Positions 36,551 to 50,300 of a stretch of 64,000 bases of DNA are shown piece by piece. The notes beneath the pieces are model-generated. The model was not told where the DNA came from. It made no database searches and worked only from the letters and a program-made list of their open reading frames with translations. The DNA comes from Macrocystis pyrifera. Taxonomy: Eukaryota > Sar > Phaeophyceae > Laminariales > Laminariaceae. Each line of letters opens with the position of its first letter. Within the stretch, counting starts at the first letter, position 1. Made by a program: the position numbers and the translations under genes. The DNA is taken from contig JASSKH010000004.1 of NCBI GenBank assembly GCA_031763025.1, forward strand, positions 2,480,001-2,544,000. The letters are read 5' to 3'.

Positions 36551-39154
36551 TAATTTGTTGGACTCAATGACGTGAGGTCCCGGTGAGATGATGTTTGGCT
36601 ATGTTCCACCCGGGACGTTTTGATTCAGTTACACATATCTGTACATACATGCTGAAACGAACAATTGGAGGGAAACGTAACAATCTATTGGTTCGTCATC
36701 AAAGAACAGCCGTGGCCCACCACTGACAACGCCGCGTCCGTGCAACAAGGTTGGATGGATTCACACGAAGCTTTTGAGCATACAATGCGAAGTCGATAGG
36801 CTTATGACTGTAGTTATGCAATAGCATTATACGTACTAAAGTTATGAAATGCTAGATACGGCAAGCAGGGCTAGACTACGCGTACTACACATAGCAACAT
36901 AGCTCTACGTTTTGGACTTACTTGTACTCATCTTGTTCCCCTCCTACACAAAAGTTATTGAAAACAGCTAAATGTAAGCATGTGTCGCTGAGACTCGCGA
37001 GCAGAGCTACCTTTGTACCGGTAATCCTCCTACTAGTCCTGTAATGTATCTAGAAAGCCGTAAAGTAAGTTCACTTCTTGAAACTAAGGGAGCAAAACGG
37101 GGCGAAAATATCATTTTTCGCAGTTACATATGTACGCCGTGACACGAGCTATTATTCAGCTCAAAAGCACACACGAGTGCAGCAGATCACAACGCGGAAC
37201 CAAACAACAGTTCGGGTTTCTTCTGTCTGCGACACAGGTGCGTGCAGCAGCTCCGACACTGCGGCTGGGCAGCTACATACTGCTCTGCTGGTTAGCGCTG
37301 TCCTCAGTAACTGCGAGAGTGGGTGCGTGCCCGGACACTGCTTGCGTGTGGATGGACGCTATTTGTGTCGTTTGTGGTGTGTAGTGTTGAAAAAAGCGAC
37401 AACGCGGTATACCGACGCTGATGGACGTCGCGCCCTGGGGAAAGGCTTCAGAATTCTATTGGAAAACCGGCTCCAGTAAGATTGTAACGGATCCCAAAGA
37501 AACAAACTTTCTGTCGAAATTACGAAATAATGGGAGGTATCGAGTTGAGAGGCATATTAATATCCAGGCAGATACATGTACGGGTTGAGGTGGCACCAAC
37601 ACAAGTTTTCAATTTGCAGAGACCCAGGAAGAGTGAGCGTTTCTTGCCGACGACTCCATCTGTTATGGTGGTAGTATGTGCTACTGATTACAGGTTAAGG
37701 CCACGCTGGCGCGCAAGCGTTCTCCGGTTCCCGAGCGCCCGGTGACCAAATCTCTGGATGAATTGTCGGAACAGAAAAAACAATATTCCTCAATTTTCAC
37801 ACGCTACGTTCAGAACTTGGGCTGGTTTGTGCCTACCAGAGATCGGAGGCGATCAAAGAGAGATTCATCATGGCAGCTTGGGATTCTGCTCAGATTACCT
37901 GTCTACGGGTTCGTAAAAGAAGCCTACACCTCGACTACGAATTGCTGCAATGGTCGAATTGGTCGAAATCCGGAGCGCGTAAAAGAAGCAAAATACTAAA
38001 TCCCTAGCTGAACAGATGCGCTTCGCTTGAACGGACGGCTGTAGCTTCCCACATGAAACTAAAGCCGACGAAGTTGTGGGATGCTCCTGACGTGGTACGT
38101 GCAGGCGCCGGGTTCACCAGACCACAGTCGCAGGCAGTCAGAAACGGAGAACGAGTTTTTTTAGATGTACACGATATTGCGAGCCAGTAGCGCACACAAA
38201 CTCCACAAATCACTAAAATGCTTCATTTCACGCGCGTGAGCACAGCAGTACATTGACTGCAGCACCGATAAAAAAACGGCCCTCACTGGTTTCTGGGTCG
38301 TCGCCGAAGATGGTTTGCAAAATGATCGACCTTCCACAACTGGTGCTGCGGTAGACGGGGTACTCCTATTTTCACTTAGGCGTTAATGATACTCGCCCGA
38401 CTGGCGCCGCACCTCTCTCAGAGTCGGATGCAACCATATTCCGCAGTCGCAGAGTAGAAACAAACCCCAGAGCAGCGCATATAGGGGCGAAAAGCGGGGG
38501 AATACCTATCTATGGCCGGAACGAAAAAAGGTGATCACTCGGCCGAGTGGCTCTCACTGGCTGCAGAAAAAGGACACAAACATCACCCTCTGCAGTACAA
38601 CCAGTCTTCTTATGATACGTGCATCAGTAAGTGAATGAGCCATCGACCCCTTGAGCGAACGCCTATCCAAGCCAAGCAGCGTCTTGACCTTTGGAAAATA
38701 ATGAAAGCCATCAATCGGAATCCACACTGTGACGTGCTACGGTAGAGATGCAGCCTGTGTTTTCCTTCTGGGGCATCTCGCATACGGAGCTCCATGCTAT
38801 CAGTACGTCACCCAACCCCTGAGTTTGAGAAACCATGAACGTCCTACGTGTCTTACACGACCAATAGCGTGTAAAGCACGAATACCTGTTGTTGCAATGA
38901 CAAAGCACCACGGCGGGCAGATCTTGCTCGGTGAACAATGCTACCCCTATCGTAGGATCCGTCCAACATCACAAAGTCGAGTTACCACATAAATCGGCTT
39001 AATCGAGATTCGAGTGATGTAGAAGCGAGGAAGCCATTGCCCGTATAGGCGTTTATCATTCTTCACCACGTTTCGAGATGAAGATGTTGAGACAATCGGG
39101 AGATCGAGTCGGATGAAGTAGGCTACCATTCACATCTTTACGGCGAAAATACAC
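36551..39154. other. no supported gene
   Basis: A 133-codon + frame at 37078-37479 contains several Cys (CESGCVPGHC) but overlaps an equally open frame at 37130-37384, has no recognised domain and no obvious signal peptide. Downstream, 38020-38170 (minus) resembles 24380-24590 and is listed separately. Nothing else seen. Confidence 0.4.
38020..38170 (-). repeat. dispersed repeat, copy 2 (decayed, coding-like)
   Basis: Minus-strand translation contains FLTACDCGLVNPAPARTTSG and ends near RSSEAHLFS, paralleling the Cys-Gly, Pro and SSE pattern of 24380-24590. Probably the same old repeat family. No open frame extends beyond about 70 codons. Confidence 0.3.
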
Positions 39155-39340
39155 ATTTTACGATGAAACCGGACATGCGAATAATGAACACGCGGGAAAC
39201 GTGAAGTAGATATTCTCATACGGGGATTACGTTACGTCTTCGTAGGTATTTTACGATGGGAACGGACGTACGAAGAATGAACAGGCGGGAAACGTGAAGT
39301 AGATATTCTCATACGGGGTTTACGTTACGTCTACGTAGGA
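39155..39340. repeat. 93-bp tandem duplication
   Basis: Units at 39155-39247 and 39248-39340 start ATTTTACGATG and share GCGGGAAACGTGAAGTAGAT exactly. Unit length 93 bp is a multiple of three, but neither copy is part of a credible reading frame. Confidence 0.8.
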
Positions 39341-42300
39341 TTTTGTCCACAAGACAGCAGTACTCTGGTCGTATTTGGAATATTTATGTATGAAATACTT
39401 AGATTGTGAATTCCCATATATATAGCGTTCTTACATTACCTCTTGTCCGTAAGTCTGTTGTCACAGGAAACGCTCCGAAAACTGGAGCAGGAGCATACCT
39501 CAAGCAAACAACCAGACTAATCCAATACTACGAGTACGTACAACACAAACCAACAAAAATCAGCCAGACACACACCAAGGCTGAAACATATTGTACACCT
39601 CAAGCGGGAAACTTTCAAACCCGTGCACAATTTGCAACCCCTTCCAATGGAGCCAGGGACGTAAAGCTAGACGAAACAATAAACGAACTGAAGCAATTGA
39701 GATAATATTGATCTGAAAAGAAACGAACGCTTCAAACCCAACGCCAATGATATCAACTCAAAACCAAAGGGGGAAAAGAGCTACACACGAGTACAAGAAG
39801 AGTTTACCCAAGTGAAATGAAAGCGAAGCAACGAAGGTGACCAGCACGAAAAAACATGTAGATGAAATGAAGAGAGGGACAAAAACGAGGAACATATACC
39901 ATAAAGAAGATAAGGGGAAACATATCTATGAGGATGATGCGATTAAAACAAGGCAGATCATACAATATCTGTGTTGTGCAGCATGAAATTGAACACGTAG
40001 GCCGAGGTTCACAGTTCAACATGTGCCCCAAATGTTTGGGCTGGCTTTGAACATATGCGAATATCGAGAACTTGATTCGTCCGTAGGTCCGTCCGTCCGC
40101 GCACGATATACCTATACCCCTCAACGTCCGACTCTTACAATGCCCTCGCTGCTTCGAAATTTCACGATGATGGGAAACCTGGTATTAGGTTTGTAAAATG
40201 TGCAAGGCCTGGAAGAGTGCATCCAGTCGGCACCACATCACGCCCCTACCCTCCCACTTCTCTACCTTCTTCCTGCCGTCCCTGGCCAGCCTACCTTCGG
40301 GTTATCCCCAGGTAAGCCCAAAGGGCTGATCAAGATATCTGCCCTGTTTTTAACGACTGAGAAATAGCAAAACGTTCAGCAACGAACTTCGGTCTTTCAT
40401 AGGTGAATAAAAAATTGTGGAAGTACTAAAAAATCAAGAACTTTTATGCCTTTTTTTCTTCTTTTGCCCATTGGCTGGCCTTAAACCCATAAAACGCATG
40501 TTTCTCTTTGGCAGGTTGTCTGGGTGCGAACGTAGCAAGAGTTATTCACAACCTGCCCCAAGAGAGCAGCATATCTTTTGCGGAAATCATTCTTCATAGG
40601 TGATAACTAACTCAAGGCAGAATAGAGGCAACAATATGGGGGGTCATTTCTTACACATCTCTTCTGCAGCCGCTCAGTGCCACTGGGTCGAGTGCCTTCT
40701 ACCCTATTAATTTCCCGCCTGCTTGGTTTTTGTTAGGTTCCGCCTTCTGCGCCGCAACGGGATCGTTCAATGACTTTGCCACAACAGAGCAAGTTCTAGT
40801 ACAATACCAGGTACCTGGTATGTAATGAGGTGCATCGATACCCCCCCCCCCCGAATCATATAATCGCCGCATTGAAGAGTTGGATAGACCCTCTTCCGCA
40901 CCACCAATCGTTGTGGTAGAACGCTCGGGCGCAAAAATTTATGACGGGTGGAGCTGTTCAAGTGAGCTACGACCAGCTAGCATGATATTATCACTGCTGT
41001 AGAACGTCCAGTTTTTGGATGAGCGCATCAGTGCATCGAAAGCTCCGTCGGGTTGCGCAAAAAAACAAACTCTCCAAACTCGCGTGGTCCGTGCGACGCA
41101 TAGGGCTCTTCTTGTGGCGGGCTCAAGGAGAAATAGCTCCACCTATACCCGGAAATAGCTCCGGTGTCGACATTGTACCACAGTGGCGTTGTCCTGCGAG
41201 TGAGAAATGAAACATTGTTTACGATAGCGATTTTGGGAGTTTTTTGTGTCGCTTGCTCGCAACGTCGTGTTCAAAAAAGCACCTCGCGAGTCGTTCCGGC
41301 GGCGCCCTCATGCATCCATCGGGAACGTTCGTAAATCTCAACCGTTTTAGGTTCCCGTAAGGGGCAGTAGCTGCCGGCAACAGAAATGAAAACGTTCAGT
41401 TGGGGTGCTTTGTTACTTGTCTCATTTCGATCGAATAAATCTCGGATAACTTAGACCGTTACATCACCCCAAACTCGAGGTGGAGGTCTCTGTGGAGCAA
41501 ACGCGGACGACAAAATCTGAATATAATTACACGCTGCAGTGATGACTACTCTTGGTTCACGCCGGCCTCTGCTAGGCATAAACTAGCCAAAGGTGCAAGC
41601 GCAGCGAGTCAAACTAACGGGGGCCGATTACTTCCTGACTATACACCAGCGTTTAGTGTCACAAGGAACCTCGGCGATGCGGCGTGGATAAGATTTTTGC
41701 GTGCCCGTACAAGACCCAGCGTTCCACTGTTGATATATACGCGGTACGGTACACCACGTATATACAGATTATTTCGATCTTCCTATTGATGAATGGTCCA
41801 GCACTTTTTTTTTGTGATAACGGGCATGGTTTTGGCCAATAGATGATACGAAAATACCAACGATTAATGCTGAAACTAAAGGTTTTGTGTAGAGCTAGCT
41901 AATAAAGATGACGATTACATTGCGAGTACAACAACAACAACATGTCTTCAGACGGTTTGCTGTGTGCAGAACTGCGGGGTATTGTTAAAGAAGCGCTGGT
42001 GCCCCACGATAGAGCAATACAGGGTTCCAATAGACATACGTATTGAGCTCAATACCTTGTGGATCGAGCCCTGAGCATCAGGGCTTTCTGCTCTTTGCAG
42101 AGGTACACCATAAGTTTCGACAACAGTGTGTTGAAAACCCCCCTCGCAAAGTCGGGTCCAGTGCTTTGTCAAGGTCTTGCCCCACTCGTCTTTGTTGGTG
42201 ACAAACAGATGTACTGCGTTCGTCGCAGCCTGATTGAGGGTCGGACTGCCCCTACGGCCGAGGGGATACCTGTATTTAAATTACCGGGGTGAGCACCACT

Positions 42301-44212
42301 CAGACGAGCCTCTGTAGCTCACTCCAACTTGTTCGCAAAAGTAAACTATTGTCGTAGACCAGCAAAATAGGCCATAATGGTTCATACCGAGAAAGCTAAA
42401 CAGCATGAAGACTAATGACTTCCAAGAAACAATTCGACCACTCGGCCGGGTGACTCTCATCACCTGAAAAAAAGGACGTGTCCATGCTACCCCCCCCTAC
42501 CGTTGAACCAGTGGTCGAGAAGGAGTCTGTAGCACGAAAGGTCGTCAGTCGCATAATATTCAGAACACAAAATGTGCAGTGCTTTTAGTATTCGTTTTAG
42601 CATTTACCTGAAGAGTAGGTGAAAAAACAAGTATTGGACGCACCATCCACTTGTTGTTTCATTTTTGGGCGGGCGGAGGGGACCGGGGGGGATTATTCCT
42701 CAAAGTAAACTAAATCCTCCACAAACGCCGACTCAACACAAACGTCTATACACAACAAGTCACTTGACCTTGAACTGGGGTTGCTGGGACAAAAGGACTT
42801 GGATTGAGTACTATCAAGTCTCTTCATCATTGGTCACAGCTTTCAGCCTTTCAGAGATGAAGGAAAACAGCACTCCGCTGTGGATTTCTGTGCATAAAAA
42901 GCGAACAAACACTGCCGGATCTATTGCCTGGTGCAACCTGATCCTAACATCTATTAATAGCAGCCCAGGCAACGTGGATCATGCAGATGAGTCGAGCTGA
43001 GAACCCCACGAGGCCTCTGCTTTGAACGTGACTGGTGTAGGTTCCAGTATAACGTAAAGAAGAAGCTAGCGGGAAGGGGGCGGGGGCGGGCGGGGGGTGG
43101 GTAGTGGCCACGGCACGTCCAACGAAACTCTTCCAATAAGTAGGTCCGGCTGCTGAATGGTACCACGGAAGAGACGGAGGAAACTGTCCAACGATAAAAA
43201 TAAGCGAGGGTGCTCGGAGCTTGGGATAAGACGAAAGTTTGTTTACGATGCAACGCCTACATTAAACATGTTCCGCTTCTAACTGCAGATACAAATCCAA
43301 CGGCCGAAGCTTCGCCTAAGACTTGCGTACGAAGGGGGGGGGGATTGGTCAGAGGAAACTCTTAGTGGGCCGATCCAACTTGCTCCTCTTTTTTTGTACG
43401 TGTTGGCTGTCTGCCTGTGGGCGCCGTCCATTCAAGTAGCGTTTGATTGAGTTGTTGTAGACCGGTCAGTGAGGTGGTCGATTCAAATAAAAAAAACTAC
43501 CCAAGAGCGACGGGGGTCGTACTTATATCAACGAGAAAATTATTTTGTTGTTTTTTTTTGCCGATCACATGTCGAACGGCGCTGGTTTGCTCGGGTTGGA
43601 TTTAGTTGGAACGAAAAAAATGATATGTTTATGCCAGCCTTGGCCAGCCAATAGTTTTGCCAAAACCCCAACCAACAGGAACGAAACTCAGATTAAACAA
43701 AACAAAACAAATATCAACTAACTTTAATACTAAATAAGAACATCCCAACTACACACACATAGCAAGGCATGAACAAGAACTTGACAACAACGCACGTACG
43801 GCTTAAATGTAGGGTTTAGAACAAATTTTACTGATCTACTGGCGTCCACAAGGCTTCGACATGCATACGTTTTTCGAGAAAGAAAAAAATATAATTGGAA
43901 CGGCCGAGGAAGAGGAGAGGGGGGCAGGGGGGACGGGGGATGTGTGCCCAGAATTTACGTTTCGTTCCTCTTACCCCTGCATACCTGGCAATATATATGT
44001 ACGAGGGTTCAAAAAAACTAAATGAGCCCGTCTAGCGTCGTATATTCATGATGGTCACAACCTTATTGATGGTGCGCAACACAATGGGAGTTGAATGTCT
44101 GCCCGTGTCGAAGAAACTACACATCTACGCACCTACGCACAGTCAGCTAACTACTCTCATCAACTACGTAAACACCCTTCTATCGCAATCAGGACTGCCG
44201 TTGTGAGTCGCG
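39341..44212. other. no supported gene
   Basis: No domain-bearing frame. Contains a C run near 40842, an overlapping double copy of the palindromic motif TACCWGGTA at 40805-40820, and G-rich stretches near 43075-43100 and 43915-43940. The region just upstream of 44213 should hold the promoter of the vWA-WSC gene, but I see no convincing TATA box. Confidence 0.45.
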
Positions 44213-44392
44213 ATGGAGATGTCCAAGACAAAACTGGTGGGTATGCTGAGCGTGCTCGCCGCCACCAGTGTGATGGTTCAGTCATCCTGCGTTCAGCTCA
44301 ACACCACAAACACACAGCTCTCGTCGTGTCCGTGCGAGGATGCCGCCTTGAAGTTCACTCTGGAAGGGGAGACAACGGTGGCGTCCCATACG
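44213..44392 (+). CDS. vWA-WSC gene, exon 1: signal peptide
   Basis: ATG at 44213 (a second ATG two codons later would serve equally) starts MEMSKTKLVGMLSVLAATSV, a basic then hydrophobic signal peptide, followed by a Cys-containing segment. The exon ends after ACG at a strong donor (GTGAGT), phase 0, which matches exon 2. An alternative + frame at 44095-44400 overlaps but has no signal-like start. Confidence 0.7.
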
Positions 44393-47300
44393 GTGAGTGA
44401 GAGAGTGTGCAGTTCGGCTTGATCGTTTTCACCTACTTGCAGGCAAAGTCCGCCTCACACTCTATAGGCGGGTACCTGTTCAACCGGAACAACGTGTATT
44501 TGTACGAGCTCGTCATGGCTAAAAGGCCCAGACGTGTATCCCCCACGGATGGATGCATGCCACCCCCAACAGCTGCTCGAAAACGTAGTGTTTGGTTGAA
44601 TAGTCACGCCCATGAACAGTGGAATCGGTGACACCATACACCGCTTGCTTCTTCAAAAAATAGGGTGCGACTCACGTCCTAGGGCTGCTGCCAGAAGTTT
44701 GGAATAGGTCCCGGCCAATCACCGGCCCCCAATAAGGTCGATAATGGGTTGTCTTTTTAGGGGGAAAGTAAAGTTCTCATTGTTCTTCACACTTGTTTCT
44801 ACTGTAGACAAACCGGTTCTAGGAACGCCCAGGAATGTCTATTAAGGACCCCCTGCGGTCAACACCAAAAAAGGAATAGTTACGTCACGTCGGAAACATA
44901 ATTGATGCTTCGTGCTATAGACATCGGCAATCATAGCTCTGGCACAATGTAGACATATCACGACTCCATACGGAACAGCACACAGCTTCATTACTAGGTC
45001 TCAGACCATCCCTCGACCAACGTATAATTCGTAGCTTCGTTATTATGGCCCATAGCAAGTATTGAGGACTCTGAATCCGTAAGCGAGGACTTTCATTGCT
45101 CCGGTTGGATCGCAAAACGATTAGTTCAGCAGAAAGAGTTTTTCGATTCCGGAGCTCTTGTTTCGTATCTTCACTCTGCTGTGGTTGCGTAGGATGTCAC
45201 GGACAGTCTAACAAAGGGTCTGGATAGAATATCCTACCTAGTGCTGAACATTATCGACCGAACGGTGAGCTTTCTTACTGCCAGCAGATGCAGAAACATT
45301 TATTTTCCTAGTCGGTGTATGGGTAGCGGAGGTATGAGAAGTCGGTTTCTAGGAGGAGGCACGTTTAGGGATGGAGAAGGCGTCGGATCAATTCGGCGCC
45401 CAAGACTGAACGGTTGCCTACGACCTACGCTACCTAACGATACTGTGACTGAGATGATTGGAGCACCAGAACTGAACACATGTTACACCCGTAAGCAATA
45501 TTGAAACGTCGAAATCATGCCAGAAATATAGTAGCAAATTAAAAACAGAACGGATTTTCTAAACATAAAGAAAAAATGCAGTTCTCGTACTGTTTTTTTT
45601 CCAAGGGAAGCCCTTAAAACCTTTGGCGTTAACGTCAGCGGAATGGACTGCGAAGGATCATGGTCGAGTCAAATTAGGCTGAAAACATCGATGCCAGCAC
45701 GAACGTCAATGGACTGGTATGCTAGCCGTTACCGAGGCCACTGTTTAACACGGACAATAGCACACACCCATGAATGAACACCCGGGGCTATATTTGTTTA
45801 TTTTACTTTCGACCGTCACTTTATCGCCGGGGAACGTTCAATACCACACCCTCTTCGAATGCACGCCTGAAAACATACCTGGTATCAACTACGAAGTATC
45901 ACACCCAGTCGACACCATTCGCCCACAGCACGCACGTACCGGTATGGATACCGGTACCAGGATGAAGGCAATTGCAGCGACCTATCACAGTCGGCCGATC
46001 GAGAGCGCGGCCAATCACCACCAGCACGTGCTACTGCCGCGCCTGGAGCGAAGATCACGTCGTTGTTTCCTTGAATTGCCCCGCCTCCCAGGACCAGTAC
46101 TTGTGCTGCCACTCCTGCTGTTGTTCAAACCCCGACGATGAGTACCAGTACCAAATAATCGCACATATTTCAGTGACAGAAGTGCCCAACACTTCAGCTA
46201 CGGTGCCTACCACCTGGCCGGGGTCTCGTCACACTCCTAGCTGCTAAAATATGACACTACCACAACTCGTCGTTATCACACCCCCTTTCATCTGGCCGAG
46301 TCGGTTCGCACTCGGTAGCCCTAAGCGTTCCGTTATCAGGACCTCTCGTCATCACACCCCCCAGTCGCGTTGTTCCTTTGCATGGTGCCTGTCACCGGGA
46401 TACCCCCCTGTAAAAGCAGCCCCGGTGATGACATTTGCAAAGGTCGAAAGGTTATCACCGGTGCGTGCTTTGATCTGTGTCATACAGTGCTCACGTCGAA
46501 AAAAATAAAACGAAAAATGGAAGACTTGATCTGTAGTAGAGCAACCAATCAGAAGTGTCCTCGTCATCAACGACCCAGATCTCAAAGCTGGAACGCTCAA
46601 GTTGTGTTCCGCTCTGCTCGCTTCTGATGACTATCTTCGGATGAGGTTCGAGCTGCCTGTGTTTGCGCTGGTGCTGTTAGCGCCTTGTCAACGTTCTAGG
46701 CAAGGACGCCAGGGAGGGATGCACGACATTTACCTCTTTTGCGTGGTTCTGCCCGCGAGACGCAGCGACAGGCCGCCCTGCCTGCCGTCGCATGCCACAA
46801 CATGCCCCGACATGCCGCGGCACGTGTCTGGGGATGTCGCGAGCAGTTACAAGTATAAAACAAAGACTGTACATCCCTGTGAATTGCACCCCGCTTCACT
46901 GATTTGACGTTTATCTTATACATGGTGTAGTACGTTGTATATGCCAGGAAAATATCGATACAATATATGTACTGCTGTTGTTCGACACCGGGCGCTCATC
47001 AACAGCAAGCACAGGCCACGCCCGACGACAAGCTGCAGCAGCACATCCCCAGCGACGGTGCAGCTCGCGTTGCTGTGTCGGTTGGAGCAGTAGAAGCCAT
47101 GGTAGATGTTAGAGAAATGTCCTCCAGCAAATACTATCGTAGTGTAAGATTTAACTTCCATCTATATGTCAGGTATGTGGATGCATGTATTCTTTAGGAT
47201 GCATTCATTTTCCATCCCATTGATTATCATCGCCCCTCTTTTCCCTCTCCTTCCTAGTCGTTACTCAGATTCGTTGTCGCGAAACAAGTACTTCTCCTCT

Positions 47301-50300
47301 TCCTCGCTATGGTTCCGACGTTGTGTTTTCATCGCGATAAGACCTCGCGCCTTTCCACATCGTCGACCATATATGAACCACTGAGCAAAACCAAAATGGA
47401 ACATCAGGCAGACTGCTTCCGCTTTAATTTACGGGGTGCGGATTTGCATGTCCTTGAGCGTCAACTGGCCAATTGTTGGGAGTAGACCTCTTTCCTGCAC
47501 CAACGTGGTTCCACTGCCGCTTGATGTGTTGGGTTACCTAAAGCAAACATCATGCAAGTGATATTACACTGCCTTGAGCTCAGACAACTCTGACCGTGAG
47601 ACAAGAGAAAATAAATGTGTGACGTTTCCGGATATTTCTCTTTTGATTTTGAGGTGTCATACTAAAGTTTGTGGACGTACTTTAAATTTAAAGAACAATC
47701 CCAACAGCCATAAGGTCTTGTTCAGAGTATTACGGGTAAACTGCGCTTCTAGTCCGCGTAAGTTCGAGGAAATATTCGCGTGTAGGTAGCGTTTGATGAA
47801 GATATTCTGGAAAAGGCGATCTCCGGAAAAATCATATTGCCTTTTTTTAGCCTTCTCTCCTGGTCGTTTCGAAGATGTTGAGATATGCTAATGCGGAGGA
47901 AGAAGGTTGGTCGGCACCCTTCAGTGGAATTGCCCAATATCAAGGCGACGGCGTACACTACACCAGGAACATCCGATATGTTCCTCTCGGAAGTGTTTTT
48001 GTTCCGCACTGATTGTCCTGACGGTTTTGCACACGTGTTGTGTCTGCTCTTTTCGTAATATGACTAGCCTTGCGGCTTTGGTGACAGCTCAAATAAGGAC
48101 GTTAGCATGATTTGGGGGTCTGACTAAACGTTCAGCGACGACTCTCGGCCGGGGGAACTGAATCGGATTTCAATCGTCAAAGTAGGAGCCATCTATAAGT
48201 ACGTCTGTATACTTGTTTTTATTCAATTCAGCGCTCTAAAACTACGACACCTGGTACCGGGTGCGAGGTAGCATGCAACTGCAGCTACTGCATGACTCTT
48301 ACGTTTACTACGTACACATCTACTACTACTAGTACTACTACAGCCGCTACTATTCCTATTCCTAAGACTCCTACTACTGCTACTACTACTACTACTACTA
48401 CTGCAGCGCCACGATTACTACTACTATAAGTGCTACTATATCTTCAGCAGTACCAGGTATTATTATTATTTTTTATTATTCTTATTAAGCTTGCCTTCTG
48501 ACAAAATAGCGTAAATGACGTTCCTATATAAACCAAATATCCTTCCTTCATCCAGTAGTATCCCTCATACGCTTCCCTGCCTGTCATTTCCAAATTTCCA
48601 TTCCCCACAACATACCAGGTATACTGCCAATTCTACAACTACTGGACATGACCTTTTTATCGCAGTTGATGCAGACCATGCACCTATAGTATAGCGTAAC
48701 CCACACATGTATATGATCACGCACAGAAACGGAGATGCCAACAACGACAACATATTCATAGAAATCCCGTGTTTGTTTCTGCCATTGAAGGTGAACCTTG
48801 CCCTGGTTCTCGACGGTTCAGGCAGCGTCAACAAAGCCGAATTTAAGCTGGAGCAAGGCTTCGCTAAGGACACCGTCGCCGCTTTTGCAGAGAGAAACTT
48901 GTTCGACAATGGAGGGACAGCATCATACGTGCAGTACGCCAAACGTCTGGCTTCCTCCGATACGTTTGACTCCGCCAAAGAATTCAACGACTTTGTCGAT
49001 GCGGACAGCCAAGCCGAGGGAGGCACGACCACGTCCGTCGGCATTAATGAAGGAACCCGGCTCCTAGGAATTAATCCTGCAGACGCATCGTTCATGATTG
49101 TGATCACCGACGGCCGAAGCAGCAGCATCTCCGCCACCAGGAAAGCAGCAGACGCAGCTAGGGCTGAAGGCATAATCGTGGCTGCTGTGGGAGTAGGTGG
49201 GTCGGCAGCACATAGCCCTAGCTGTCGAAAAAATTAAGGTGCAGAATTGTCGCGACCGTACTTCTCTGTCTGCGCGTACTATGTAGTGATGCTGTAAAAC
49301 CCTCAGTGAGCGGGCGAGTTCGAGTGTCTTTCAAACACAGCAAGCATCGAACAAATGCGAACGTTGGGCATACAGCGAAAAGAGGAGGGCATACGTGAAG
49401 TGACAGAGTTAGAGCAGTATTATGTAAAACAGTGTAGGATAGAGGTAGAACATATCGTTCAACACATTTTCGGCCGAGTCGGCTCTTCAAAACTGAGGAA
49501 CTACCCGATGCCTTCGGAATACCCTTTGTGTCATCCACCCCCGCCAGACACAAACGCTTGAAGCGCATGCCAGACTCGACACAATGCACAGATCGCGCCC
49601 AAGCTTCGACAACTGCGACCAGCCGCCTTCTCGTGTTGACCCCGTCAGATTTTTGCCAAGAATGTTCGTACGCAGTTGTCGTTCGTACGCAGAGATGCGT
49701 TCAAAACTAAGCGATGATTTCGACAAACGCAACTATACAGAATTTATACCTGGTCAATGCAGTTGATCCGGTGGATTGTGCGAATTTTGTCGTTTCCTGA
49801 ATCATATACTTGCAGAGAGCCCCTTCAAAACGTAACTACACCTGCTGTACAACCCACACGCCTGCGATGACTTGTTCGTGGCTCCTCGTGGTGGCCGCTG
49901 CACGTCACTATCTTTTAATACACTGGATGCCTGGAATGCACCGCTTTGATCACCCTCCGCAGGCCCTGCAACTAACGATGTTGAACTTCTCGCGATCGGC
50001 GGCGACGAGGCCAACGTCTTTGAAGTCGCTAAATTCGATTTGCTCGACGGTAAGCCGCGGGACAGGAAACTGCAGTACCAGCATCGGTGTTGAAAGTCGG
50101 CGAAATTCTGTTTCTGAGTGCACTTGTAAGAGAGAAAATACCCATTTGAGGAAGATCCCAGAGCTACTTCCGTCCCCCGTTCATCGTTTACTTCTTTGCA
50201 CCCGTACGTGTGGTGTCATTGTTTTTCGGGCACGCAACTGGTACGAACACCGGTCGAATGGTACGTGCTGGTGGGAAGTCACCTGGTGCATATATTTCTA

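Noticed and set aside
38521-38570. tRNA-Leu/Ser-like GGCCGAGTGG word (also near 42440)
   Set aside because: Only an A-box-like word is present; no B box or cloverleaf could be found downstream.
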